From the NCBI GenBank assembly GCA_011799875.1, contig CM022303.1, positions 549,957,368-550,021,367 of the forward strand: DNA of 64,000 nucleotides, given 5' to 3'. The first letter of the stretch is position 1. Every line of letters starts with the position of its first letter. Below are positions 1-10,398 of the stretch, piece after piece. The DNA comes from Thinopyrum elongatum (Eukaryota; Streptophyta; Magnoliopsida; Poales; Poaceae). Position numbers and translations under genes: made by a program. A model generated the notes under the pieces. That model ran no database searches. It was given only the letters and a program-made list of their open reading frames with translations, and had not been told where the DNA came from.

Positions 1-3000
1 CTATGTGGGTGAAATGATGATACCATGCCAACTTTTAACCTTTTCAGAGTTCATTTGTAGTGCTTTTCAATTTCAGGGTCATTTAGCTAAAAAAAATCAG
101 TAAATGCATGAAAAATAGCAAATGAAGTCAGAAAGGGTTAAAAGTCGATGACGTGGCTTTCAATGGTGCATACTGAACGCACAAAAAGTCTGGAGTTGAA
201 ATAAGTTAAAAAAAATAAAATGCCTTTGTAACAGACGAGTTTTCGTCTGAAACGCTGATACTTCGAAAGAGATTGTCCATTTTGTACATGAAGTGCATCC
301 AATTTTTGCCGTAACCCTCTCAACTTTTTAGCACATGCTATGTGGGTGAAATGATGATACCATGCCTACTTTCAACCTTTTCAGAGTTCATTTGTAGTGC
401 TTTTCAATTTCAGGGTCATTTAGCTCAAAAAAATCAGTAAATGCATGAAAAATAGCAAATGAAGTTAGAAAGGGTTGAAAGTTGATGACGTGGCTTTGAA
501 TGGTGCATACTAAACGCACAAAAAGTCTGGAGTTGTAATAAATTAAAAAAATGAATTGCCTTTGTAACAGATGAGTTTTCGTCCGAAACCCTGATACTAC
601 GAAAGAGATTGTCCATTTTGTACACGAAGTGCATGCAGTTTTTGCCGTAACCCTCTCAACTTTTTAGCACATGCTATGTGGGTCAAATGATGAGACCATG
701 CCAACTTTCAACCTTTTCAGAGTTCATTTGTAGTGCTTTTCAATTTCAGGGTCATTTAGCTCAAAAAAATCAGTAAATGCATGAAAAATAGCAAATGAAG
801 TCAGAAAGGGTTGAAAATTGATGACGTGGTTTCGAATGGAGCATACTGAATGCACAAAAAGTCTAGAGTTGAAATAAGTTAAAAAATGAAATGCCTTTGT
901 AACAGACGAGTTTTCGTCTGAAACCCTGATACTTCGAAAGAGATTGTCCATTTTGTACATGAAGTGCATCCAGTTTTTGCCGTAACCCTCTCAACTTTTT
1001 AGCACATGCTATGTGAGTGAAATGATGATACCATGCCTACTTTCAACCTTTTCAGAGTTCATTTGTAGTGCTTTTCAATTTCAGGGTCATTTAGCTCAAA
1101 AAAATCAGTAAATGCATGAAAAATAGCAAATGAAGTCAGAAAGGGTTGAAAGTTGATGACGTGGCTTTGAATGGTGCATACTGAACGCACAAAAAGTCTG
1201 GAGTTGTAATAAATTAAAAAAACGAATTGCCTTTGTAATAGATGAGTTTTCGTCCGAAACCCTGATACTACGAAAGAGATTGTCCATTTTGTACACGAAG
1301 TGCATGCAGTTTTTGCCGTAACCCTCTCAACTTTTTAGCACATGCTATGTGGGTCAAATGATGAGACCATGCCAACTTTCAACCTTTTCAGAGTTCATTT
1401 GTAGTGCTTTTCAATTTCAGGGTCATTTAGCTCAAAAAAATCAGTAAATGCATGAAAAATAGCAAATGAAGTCAGAAAGGGTTGAAAATTGATGACGTGG
1501 TTTCGAATGGAGCATACTGAACGCACAAAAAGTCTGGAGTTGAAATAAGTTAAAAAATGAAATGCCTTTGTAACAGACGAGTTTTCGTCTGAAACCCTGA
1601 TACTTCGAAAGAGATTGTCCATTTTGTACATGAAGTGCATCCAGTTTTTGCCGTAACCCTCTCAACTTTTTAGCACATGCTATGTGGGTGAAATGATGAT
1701 ACCATGCCTACTTTCAACCTTTTCAGAGTTCATTTGTAGTGCTTTTCAATTTGAGGGTCATTTAGCTCAAAAAAATCAGTAAATGCATGAAAAATAGCAA
1801 ATGAAGTCAGAAAGGGTTGAAAGTTGATGACGTGGCTTTGAATGGTGCATACTGAACACACAAAAATTCTGGAGTTGTAATAAGTTAAAAAAATGAATTG
1901 CCTTTGTAACAGATGAGTTTTCGTCCGAAACCCTGATACTACGAAAGAGATTGTCCATTTTGTACACGAAGTGCATGCAATTTTTGCCGTAACCCTCTCA
2001 AATTTTTAGCACATGCTATGTGGGTCAAATGATGAGACCATGCCAACTTTCAACCTTTTTAGAGTTCATGTGTAGTGCTTTTCAATTTCAGGGTCATTTA
2101 GCTAAAAAAAATCAGTAAATGCATGAAAAATAGCAAATGAAGTCAGAAAGGGTTGAAAATTGATGACGTGGTTTCGAATGGAGCATACTGAATGCACAAA
2201 AAGTCTAGAGTTGAAATAAGTTAAAAAAATGAAATGCCTTTGTAACAGACGAGTTTTCGTTTGAAACCCTGATACTTCGAAAGAGATTGTCCATTTTGTA
2301 CATGAAGTGCATCCAGTTTTTGCCGTAACCCTCTCAACTTTTTAGCACATGCTATGTGGGTGAAATGATGATACCATGCCTACTTTCAACCTTTTCAGAG
2401 TTCATCTGTAGTGCTTTTCAATTTCAGGGTCATTTAGCTCAAAAAAATCAGTAAATGCATGAAAAATAGCAAATGAAGTCAGAAAGGATTAAAAGTTGAT
2501 GACGTGGCTTTGAATGGTGCATACTGAACGCACAAAAAGTCTGGAGTTGTAATAAGTTAAAAAAATGAATTGTCTTTGTAACAGATGAGTTTTCGTCCGA
2601 AACCCTGATACTACGAAAGAGATTGTCCATTTGTACACGAAGTGCATCCATTTGTCGTAACCCTCTCAACTTTTTAGCACATGCTATGTGGGTCAAATGA
2701 TGAGACATGCAACTTTCACATTTCAGAGTTCATTTGTAGTGCTTTTCAATTTCAGGGTCATTTAGCTTAAAAAATCAGTAAATGCATGAAAAATAGCAAA
2801 TGAAGTCAGAAAGGGTTGAAAATTGATGACGTTGCTTTGAATGGCGCATACTGAACGCACAAAAAGTCTGGAGTTGAAATAAGTTAAAAAAATGAAATGC
2901 CTTTGTAACAGACGAGTTTTCGTCTGAAACCCTGATACTACGAAAGAGATTGTCCATTTTGTACACGAAGTGCATCCAGTTTTTGCCGTAACCCTCTCAA

Positions 3001-3143
3001 CTTTTTAGCACATGCTATGTGGGTCAAATGATGAGACCATGCCAACTTTCAACCTTTTCAGAGTTCATTTGTAGTGCTTTTCAATTTCAGGGTCATTTAG
3101 CTCAAAAAAATCAGTAAATGCATGAAAAATAGCAAATGAAGTC
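1..3143. repeat. Tandem array, ~336-bp unit with a 671-bp alternating dimer
   Basis: Nine complete units and one partial unit start at about 1, 338, 674, 1009, 1345, 1680, 2016, 2352, 2684 and 3015. Two variants alternate over most of the array: one reads GTGGGTGAAATGATGATACC near its start, the other GTGGGTCAAATGATGAGACC. This gives a higher-order period of 671 bases. Most units carry the hairpin CAGACGAGTTTTCGTCTG (7-base arms). Short minus-strand reading frames of 66 to 86 codons recur once per unit; I treat them as by-products of the repeat. The last two units are slightly shorter (about 331-332). Confidence 0.93.
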
Positions 3144-3271
3144 CTTTAGTCGCGGTTGGAGCCACCAACCATGACTAAAGGCCTTGTCTTGGTGGTGGCT
3201 AAAATTTAGTCCCACCTCACCAAGCGAGAGGGAGTCGCAGCGGTTTATAAGCCCTGAGTGCAGAGACGAAG
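3144..3271. repeat. CACTA sub-terminal-type palindromic repeat next to the array
   Basis: The array stops at 3143 and is followed by a short imperfect palindrome of the TTTAGTC...GACTAAAGG type (3144-3184), then about 90 bases of unassigned sequence. The motif matches the style of repeat that occupies CACTA sub-terminal regions, including those seen at 3511-3720. Confidence 0.5.
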
Positions 3272-3421
3272 AAAAATGAAGGAGAGGCGCAATGCTCACC
3301 TGCACGTTGCTTAGCTCCAGGCCTTGAGGAATTGGTGTAGATTGCATGGAGCTATCTGCAGTTTCTCAAGGCCTGGAGCTAACCAAAGTGCAGGTGAGCA
3401 TTGTGCCTCTCCTTCATTTTT
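3272..3421. repeat. Large inverted repeat, 57-base arms
   Basis: Arms at about 3272-3328 and 3365-3421 are near-complementary and separated by a 36-base loop. Each contains CTCCAGGCCTTGAG or its complement and a GGTGAGCAT motif. The arms differ at only a few positions. It lies between the forward array and an inverted array fragment, so the whole region is fold-back in organisation. Confidence 0.85.
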
Positions 3422-3504
3422 AATAACTTATTTTAACTCCAGACATTTTGTGTGTTCATTATGCACCATTCAAAGGCACATCATCAATGTTCAACCCTTT
3501 TCTG
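3422..3504 (-). repeat. Inverted fragment of the 336-bp unit
   Basis: Read on the minus strand this segment matches the part of the tandem unit that runs from AGAAAGGGTTGAA through CTGGAGTTGAAATAAG, with scattered substitutions. It is the only inverted copy in the window and ties the array to the CACTA sub-terminal region. Confidence 0.8.
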
Positions 3505-3510
3505 CCTCTA

Positions 3511-3753
3511 GTACCGGTTCGTGGAATGAACCAGTACTAAAGGTGCTGGTGGGGCCCCAGCCTGACAACAGCCTGCCACCACCTCTTTAGTACCGGTTCG
3601 TGGCACGAATCGGTACTAAAGGTTCGCCACGAACCGGTACTAATGAGCGCCGCCCGCCTAGCCGTTGGAACCGGCACTAATGGTCATACTAGTGCCGGTT
3701 CAGTTACAAACCGGGACTAATGTGCTTCACATTAGGCCCTTTTTCTACTAGTG
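3511..3753. repeat. CACTA sub-terminal repeats and terminal inverted repeat
   Basis: Repeated short motifs occur in both orientations: TAGTACCGGTTCGTGG near 3511 and 3587, CGGTACTAAAGG near 3612, ACGAACCGGTACTAA near 3629, and CCGGCACTAATGG and CCGGGACTAATG further right. They end in the terminal repeat at 3735-3753. In characterised CACTA elements such sub-terminal repeats are transposase-binding sites; here that role is inferred from position. Confidence 0.8.
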
Positions 3754-6335
3754 AACAAACCGTCATCGACTTTGCAAATAAAGCTCAACGTCAACACAAT
3801 GCAATGATTTTGATGATAAGAAGTGACAACGGCACCGAGTTCAAGAACTACACCTTGGATGAGTTTCTTAGTGATGAGGGGATCAAGCATCAATATTCCG
3901 CACCTTACACCCCTCAACAAAATGGTGTAGCGGAGAGGAAGAACCGGACATTGATGGCGGAGTTCAAGTCTCCGTACAACTTTTGGGCCGAAGCCATCAA
4001 CACCGCTTGTCATGCATCCAATCGGCTCTATCTCCGCAAAGGCTTGAACAAGACTCCATATGAGATACTTACCGGCAACAAGCCCAACCTCAAGTACTTC
4101 CGGGTGTTCGGTTGTAAGTGTTTCATTCTCAAGAAAGGTGTTCATTTGTCTAAATTTGAGGCTAGAGCTCATGAGGGCATATTTGTTGGTTATGCTACAA
4201 ACTCTCATGCTTACCGTGTCCTCAACAAGTCCACGGGACTCATTGAGGAGACGTGTAACGTGGAGTTTGATGAGAATAATGGCTCCCAAGTGGAGCAAAG
4301 TGGTACTTGTGATGTAGGTGATGAAATTCCTCCCCAAGCCATAAGAAGAATGGGTGTTGGCCATATCCTACCCATTGAGGAACCCCTTGTGGCCGAAGGA
4401 TAAGGACAATGTTCCACTCAAGTGGAACCATCACCAACCCAAGACCCACATGCTTCTGAAGAACAAAGTGAAGGCCCTCAACCAAATGAACAAGATCAAG
4501 GGCAGGTTCAACCTCAAGATGGTGGTGATCCACCAAGTGATGCCCAAGGTCAAGTTCTTACCACCGAGCAAGTTCAAGATCAAGAGCAAGCTCAAGACGA
4601 CGCTCATGATGATCAAGTTACCGCTCCTCAACTCTCTCTTGAGGAGCAATTGGAGCGTCGTGCCGCCAAGATTGCGTCCAAGCTCACTACCAAAGATCAT
4701 CTCATGAAGAATGTGCTTGGAAGCTTAAGAAAGGGGGTAAGCACTCGTAGACAATTAGCAAACTATTGTGAACATCACGCGTTTGTCTCTTGTGTTGAAC
4801 CCCAAAAGGTCTATGAGGCGCTCGAGGATCCAGATTGGCTCAATGCCATGCATGAAGAACTCAACAACTTCGAGCACAACAAGGTGTGGAGATTGGTGCC
4901 AAGGCCAAAGGAGAACCATAATGTTATTGGAACCAAATGGATATTCAAGAACAAGCAAGATGCTCACGGGATTATCGTTCGCAACAAGGCTCGTTTGGTG
5001 GCACAAGGCTACTCCCAAGTCGAGGGTATCGACTACGGCGAAACCTTTGCTCCCGTTGCTCGCCTTGAATCTATCCGTTTGTTGATTGCTTATGCCTCTC
5101 ATCATAACTTCAAGTTGCAACAAATGGATGTGAAGAGTGCTTTTCTTAATGGTCCTATTAATGAGTTGGTGTATGTCAAACAACCCCCGAGGTTTGAGGA
5201 TCCTGAGTTCCCCAATCATGTGTACCAACTCGATAAGGCACTCTATGGCCTTAAACAAGCCCCACGTGCATGGTATGAGCACCTTACCGAGTTGTTGCAA
5301 GATCATGGGTTTGAAATTGGGAAAATCGACCCCACTCTTTTTACTAAGAAGGTCAAAGGGCAGTTGTTTGTATGCCAGCTATATGTTGATGATATTATCT
5401 TTGGTTCTCCTAACAAAGCCTTCAATGAGGAGTTTGCCGCACTCATGACCTCGAAGTTCAAGATGTCCATGATGGGAGAGTTGAAGTTCTTTCTCGGGTT
5501 TGAAATCAAACAAAGAAGAGAAGGAACCTTCATCAACCAAGCCAAATACACTCAATACATGCTCAAGAGATTCAAGCTAAGTGATGTCAAGCCGGCTTCT
5601 ACTCCAATGCCCGTCAAATGCCAACTTGACATTGATCCCAATGGTAAAGCGGTGGATCAAAAGGTATATCGTTCTATGATTGGCTCCTTGCTTTACCTTT
5701 GTGCATCTAGACCGGATATCATGTTGAGTGTGGGAATTTGTGCACGGTTTCAAGCCTCACCTAAGGAAAGCCACTATGTGGCGGTCAAGCGAATCTTTTG
5801 ATATTTGGATCATACCCCAAACTTTGGCTTATGGTACCCTAGAGGAGCAAACTTCAACCTCGTGGGCTTTTCGGATTCGGATTGGGCGGGAGACAAAGTG
5901 GATAGGAAGTCAACTTCCGGAGGGTGCCAATTTCTTGGTTGCTTTTTGGTGAGTTGGTCTTCTAAGAAGCAAAGTTGTGTGTCTCTTTCCTCCACCGAAG
6001 CGGAGTATGTGGCCGCCGGCAGTTGTTGTGCTCAACTTCTATGGATGAGGCAAACTTTAAAGGATTACGGTGTCATTTGTGACAAAGTGCCTCTTTGGTG
6101 TGACAATGAAAGTGCCATCAAGATTTCTCTCAACCCAGTGCAACACTTCAAGATGAAGCATATTGAGATTCGGTATCACTTCATCTAGGATCATATTAGG
6201 CGAGGGGAGATTGAGCTCAACTATGTCAACACTCATGATAACCTTGCAGATATTTTCACGAAGCCTTTGGATGAAGCAAGATTTCGAGAGTTAAGGCATG
6301 AGCTAAATATCATCGATTTGAGTAATGTGGCTTGA
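3754..6335 (+). pseudogene. pol: Copia pol: integrase (partial), reverse transcriptase, RNase H; three in-frame stops
   Basis: One reading frame runs through this span and would encode the polyprotein that copies and inserts the element. Integrase starts inside its catalytic core: SDNGTEF carries the second acidic residue and QQNGVAERKNRTL the glutamate; the first aspartate lies left of the CACTA. Compared with relatives, about eight residues after NRTL appear to be missing in frame. Reverse transcriptase shows KWIFKNK, ARLVAQGYSQ, QMDVKSAFLNG and YVDDIIFGS. RNase H shows FSDSDWAGD, SSTEAEY and CDNESAI. The frame is broken by TAA at 4401, TGA at 5799 (relatives have arginine, so CGA to TGA is likely) and TAG at 6186, and ends at the TGA at 6333-6335. 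With no frameshifts and only three stops it looks recently inactivated. Confidence 0.93.
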
Positions 6336-7144
6336 ACCTTTGCACACCCCACCACACTCATCTTGTTGTCTTGTTTAGGTGTAGGCATGGAAATAGGGGG
6401 AGTGTTGTTCTCTCAATGAACTCTCCCTCCCCCCATTATGCATAAATTGATCAACTCTTTCACATTCACCATTGTTGATGGTACTTGTGCTTCAAAGACG
6501 AGTTTTGGTCATGGGCCCAAGGTTAAAATCTTTGCGGTGCCATACCAATTGACTCAAACATAGGTGGCCTCGGCCACCGCCCTCCTTGAGAGGTGCTTGT
6601 TAGAGTAGTTTCCTTAAGGTGTTGTTTGTGCTTTGAGTTACTCCAAGTTGCTCTTGTTTTATTTGTCTTTCGAACTTGGAGTATCTCTTCCCTGTGCTGT
6701 CCTTTTTGAGTCTCCATCCCAAGCCTATCTCTATGCTTCAACCACCCTAGTCCTGCATAAGCCATCTTTTTGTTCTGGGTTGTTCTGTCTCCCTGCCGGC
6801 GATACTACCGCTGTGAGGGAGCGGTACTACCGCTCCAAGCGGTACTACCGTTCCGTCCAGCGGTACTACCGCTCATGCGGTACTACTGGGCCTCCTGCCC
6901 GGCTGTAGTATCGGGGCGGTACTACCGCTAATAGCAGCGGTACTACCGCTTAGCGGGATGCTGTGGGGGTAAGTATCGGGCAGGGGGAGTTCTAACTCCC
7001 CCATACCCTTTCACTCTCCCTCCCCACGCCTCTCTCTCACATAGGCGACGAAGAACAGCCCCGGCCGCTGCTCCGGCTGGCCAATTCCGTGCCGTCTTCA
7101 ACGATTCCGTCCGGTGGAGTCCTTCCCCACCACCTCCTCTCGCC
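6336..7144 (+). other. Non-coding region between pol and the env-like ORF
   Basis: No convincing reading frame is present. It contains a polypurine-like TAGGGGGAG (6395-6402) and a cluster of the palindrome GCGGTACTACCGC (roughly 6801-6955). The final 100 bases are GC-rich and lead into the presumed first exon of the env-like gene at 7145. Confidence 0.7.
6801..6955 (+). repeat. Cluster of the 13-base palindrome GCGGTACTACCGC
   Basis: About six full or near copies occur, separated by 10-30 bases of unrelated sequence. The motif is GCGGTA, one centre base, TACCGC. Every copy here has C at the centre on the plus strand. A second small cluster with the same orientation lies at about 7328-7425, inside the presumed env-like intron. 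Confidence 0.85.
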
Positions 7145-9053
7145 ATGGAACCCGGTATTGCCCCCATTCGTTGTTCCTACGGTTCTATCCTTTGAATCTA
7201 GGCTTCAAGGGCAATGCATGTTGGTTTCTTGATTTTTGGCTAAATCGGGGCTTGAGTAGGACGTTGAATGACTGCTAGATAGGAGGATTGAAGGTTTAGT
7301 TGAGCATTTTTGAATTTGTGACCTCTGGTACTACCGGTTCTGGGAATTTCGTGCGTCCGTTCCCAGAGCGGTACTACCGCTCCAGGACAGCGGTACTACT
7401 GCCCCAGTCCCGTGGTACTACCGCTCGAGGCCCCAGCTTCCAGAATGCTCACCTAAGCCTTTCTTTCTCACTTTTGTTTCTCCTTGGCTTATGCATAGTT
7501 TGTATTCATGCTTTCCCTTGCGGTTTTGTGTCCCTTCAGGTGGTAGTAGCTCCAAGGTTCGTTGCAAGAATGCGAATCCCCCATCCAAGCGTGGGCGCAC
7601 CTACCATGCCAGAATTGTGTATTCCGAAGATGAAGAAGAGGTTGCCCCCACACCGCCGCCTGCTCGTCGTCAGTCTGCCAGGAACAAGGGCAAATCCAAT
7701 GTCAAGACCGCTGCTCGCAGGAAGAAGGAAACTGTCAAGACAGCCGCTGAGTTGAAGCAAAATGAGTATTGGCAATACCGTGAGCAAAATCCCTACCTCC
7801 TTCCTCAGGATCCCTCTCTTGTTGGCACACCGTTCTGGAACAAGGACCAATCTCTTGTGTACTTTGATCGGCTGAAGGGAAGGAAGAACTTGTTTGTGAA
7901 GACAAAGTCAATCAACATGGCACACATGGAGAAGTACCATGCATATTTTGGAGAAGCTCCTGCCCTCTGTGAACAGCTCAACATCGTGCCCCTCATGACT
8001 TTCAACTATGATTTCGATGCAGAGTTGGTTGCTCAGTTCTTTGCAACCATATGGTATGGCACAAACACCGAGCGCACTTTGATCTGGATGACCAATGGCA
8101 GGCAGTTGCGCACCACTTGGGGTGCTTTTATGGGGCTTCTGGGATATCCTAACGAGGGGCTGAGGAAGCCCCTTGGCCTTCGTCCTCAGCATGAAGGGGG
8201 GCCTACTCACAAGGATGAGCTGCGTCGTCATATGATCATCACTAAGACAGAGAAGGGAGTCAAGAAGGAGCTGAAGCCTTTCTTTGACATTATGCATCGC
8301 ATTTTCCGGCACACTCTCTTTCCTCGTATTGGCAACTTGGACATGGTGCATGGGCACCTTGTGGATATGCTACTGTTATGCCACTCTGAGAAGGGCACGG
8401 ATGCGGCCTTGGATGTCTCTCATGTCATGTGGAAGGAGCTAGTGAATGCTACCTATGGAGGTCATTGCCCGATTTATGCTCCCTTCATCTTCAAGTTGAT
8501 TCAGACTACCTGGAGCTCCACTTTCCCTGGTGTGCCTCTTGAGACCGGACCCTTGACTTCTCATGACGTCCTCAACTTGTGTCAGAAGGAGCTTTGGGCC
8601 TCTACTACTCGTCTTGAGGCGGCAGTTTCTTCTGCTTCTGGAGAGGATCAGGGTGATGATGGTGGTCTTGCTCCAGGCATTGAGCTTTCCTCTGGTCAGT
8701 CAGGTTGGGCGGCTAAGCTCAAGCACAAGGTGAAGAAGCTCTTTTGCCTTCAAACCGATGTTCAGCACAAGATGTACTTGGCACATGTGGATGCCAAGAA
8801 GGCTCGTCAGGAGAGGAAGGCTATTATGAGGAAGCTTGAGATTCCAATTCAGGATGGCTCTGAGGACCGTATCACTCCGGAGGACAAGTGGATTTCTTCG
8901 CACTCTCATTGGATGGACTCGGATGAGTCCAATGCTACTACATCTGCTCCAGCTCAGGATTAGGAGATCGAGGAGGAGACCGACGAGTCTGAGGAGGAGT
9001 CTGTTGATGGGTCTGATTCTGAGGAGTCTGACGAGTCCATGGGAGGAGACTAG
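7145..9053 (+). pseudogene. Env-like ORF of the Sirevirus, probable spliced gene, one in-frame stop
   Basis: The long frame opens at an ATG at 7491 and is open to TAG 8961-8963. A better gene model starts at ATG 7145 (context GCCATGG), splices out 7155-7539 (GT...CCCTTCAG) and joins in phase to the Gly-Gly-Ser-Ser-Ser run of the long frame. After the stop at 8961 the same frame continues for 29 very acidic codons to TAG 9051-9053, so the original protein probably ended there. The product has a basic, low-complexity N-terminus, a globular middle containing a TWGAFMGLLGYP motif, and a charged, helix-prone C-terminal third. I see no convincing signal peptide or membrane anchor. ORFs in this position in Sireviruses are called env-like, but an envelope function is unproven. 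It could equally be a structural or movement-type protein. Confidence 0.7.
7155..7539 (+). other. Probable intron of the env-like gene
   Basis: It begins GTATTG and ends CCCTTCAG with a T-rich stretch before the acceptor. Removing it joins ATGGAACCCG to GTGGTAGTAGC and keeps the downstream frame. It contains stops in that frame and three copies of the GCGGTACTACCGC palindrome. Support is positional and phase-based only; there are no transcript data. Confidence 0.5.
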
Positions 9054-9562
9054 TACCATCTGGAGTTGCGTTACGTCACTCTTTGCCCCTTTTGGTGTCT
9101 CAGTGCCAAAGGGGGAGAGGTTTAGGACCAAACCAGGGATTTTTCTTTATGCAGGGTGTTGTTGAGTCACAAGCTTGGTTCTTTTTTGCTTTTGAGTTTC
9201 TGCTTGTGAACTCTTTTCCTTCGCTTGCTTTGGTTTGGTGTGAGACTCTATCATATGGTGTATGACATATGCTACCCTAGTTATCCTTATTATGTCCCTA
9301 TGTGCGTGAGATTATGCTTTTTGGTCTTATTGCTTTCCATGCTTAGTGTCACTTATTTTGTTGCAAGGATGGCCTTGTCTATAAAATATAGGGGGAGTGT
9401 TGATCCTAGTGTGTGTTGTGCAGTCCAAAGCATATCTATAGAATGCACACATCTAGGGGGAGCCTGTCTATATTTTATAGATTTTGGATTTGCTTATGAT
9501 CATGTCTTATATCTCTATGTGCAAATCCCGTATTGCCATCAATCCACCAAAAAGGGGGAGAT
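9054..9562 (+). promoter_or_regulatory. Multiple polypurine tracts before the 3' LTR
   Basis: Four AGGGGGAG tracts lie between the env-like stop and the LTR: 9108-9120, 9388-9396, 9455-9462 and 9549-9560. The last abuts the LTR start and should be the plus-strand primer. The others may serve as extra primers. A fifth similar tract is at 6395. Repeated tracts are a known Sirevirus trait. No gene is seen in this 509-base stretch. Confidence 0.8.
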
Positions 9563-9889
9563 TGTAAGGGCATAATGCTCCCTAAGTGGTTTTGGTGATT
9601 GATGACAATACGTTTTGCGGACTAATCGTGTGCATTGACCTTTTCAGAGAATATATCAATAAGCACGAGACGGTTTTTCTCCCCTCGATGGTAAAGAGTG
9701 AAGACGGTTATTTCCAGACGATTTCTTTTTAGTGGTTTTGAGTCATAGGAGACCCATACTATTAAGATGGGGTCCGCGTTGGAAAGGTATGGGTGGAACC
9801 GACTCGTACACAGCCCCATTTGCACCCACAGCTTCCTTTCCCTTCTCTGGAGCATGTCCTTTTGTTTTCTGTGGTGTTTCAGTGACTTG

Positions 9890-10350
9890 CAAGCGGTAGT
9901 ACTGCTAGTGCCCACGGTAGTACCGCTTATGCAGTAGTACCGCTGGGTACTTCCGTGGCACTACCGCTTAGGGTTTCCCCGAGCGTGCAACATTCTGTTG
10001 CCGGTCTGCATTTCACGGTAGTAGGGCGGTAGTAGCACGGTAGTACCGCTCTGGCGGTCCTACAGCGTACTACCGCCGCCACTACCGCTTGTGGGGCTTT
10101 CCTCTGTGCAAGTTTCTGTTCCCACTTCACGCTAAGCGGTAGTAGAGCGGCACTAGGACGGTAGTACCGCTTCGCACGGTACTGCCGCCCTGGCACCCTC
10201 TACTACTGTTGCTTCTCTAGGTCTAAACTCCCTAAGCGGTAGTACCGCTGGGGGCTGCGGTAGTACCGCTCCGGCGGCACTACCGTAGGCACATCTAGTG
10301 TATTTTAGGCCTGTGCGAGGTAGTACCGCCTAAGTGGTAGTACCGCTTAG
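9890..10350 (+). repeat. LTR cluster of GCGGTAGTACCGC palindromes
   Basis: At least ten full or degenerate copies occur in the U3 part of the LTR. They are the reverse complement of the clusters at 6801-6955 and 7328-7425: the centre base is G here and C there. The copies lie upstream of the TATA box at 10392, where transcription-factor or structural roles are plausible. Confidence 0.85.
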
Positions 10351-10391
10351 CTGCGGGCACAGGGCAGAAAACGGTTGGATTTTTGTCTCCC

Positions 10392-10398
10392 TATATAA
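10392..10398 (+). promoter_or_regulatory. TATA box of the Copia LTR
   Basis: TATATAA in the context CCCTATATAAAG, in the middle of the LTR and downstream of the palindrome cluster, followed by a G run. Transcription would start about 30 bases further right. Confidence 0.7.

Larger units (their letters stand above)
1..3753. mobile_element. CACTA transposon, inner part and one end (left part lies outside the window)
   Basis: The right border at 3735-3753 is the complement of CACTAGTAGAAAAAGGGCC, the terminal inverted repeat typical of Triticeae CACTA (En/Spm) elements. Just inside it are sub-terminal repeats built around TAGTACCGGTTCGTGG and GGTACTAAAGG. Beyond 3753 the sequence passes directly into a Copia integrase reading frame, so the CACTA inserted into that element. 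The 3-bp target copy on this side would be AAC (3754-3756). The tandem array at 1-3143 is assigned to the same transposon because an inverted piece of its unit lies in the sub-terminal zone (3422-3504) and a sub-terminal-type repeat abuts the array at 3144. No transposase is visible, so whether this is the 5' or 3' end is unknown. The terminal repeat is firm; membership of the array is inference. Confidence 0.75.

Noticed and set aside
1..3143. CRISPR-like array
   Set aside because: Units are 336 bases, contiguous and without unique spacers; plant context.
3732..4364. 210-codon minus frame
   Set aside because: Antisense shadow of the Copia integrase frame.
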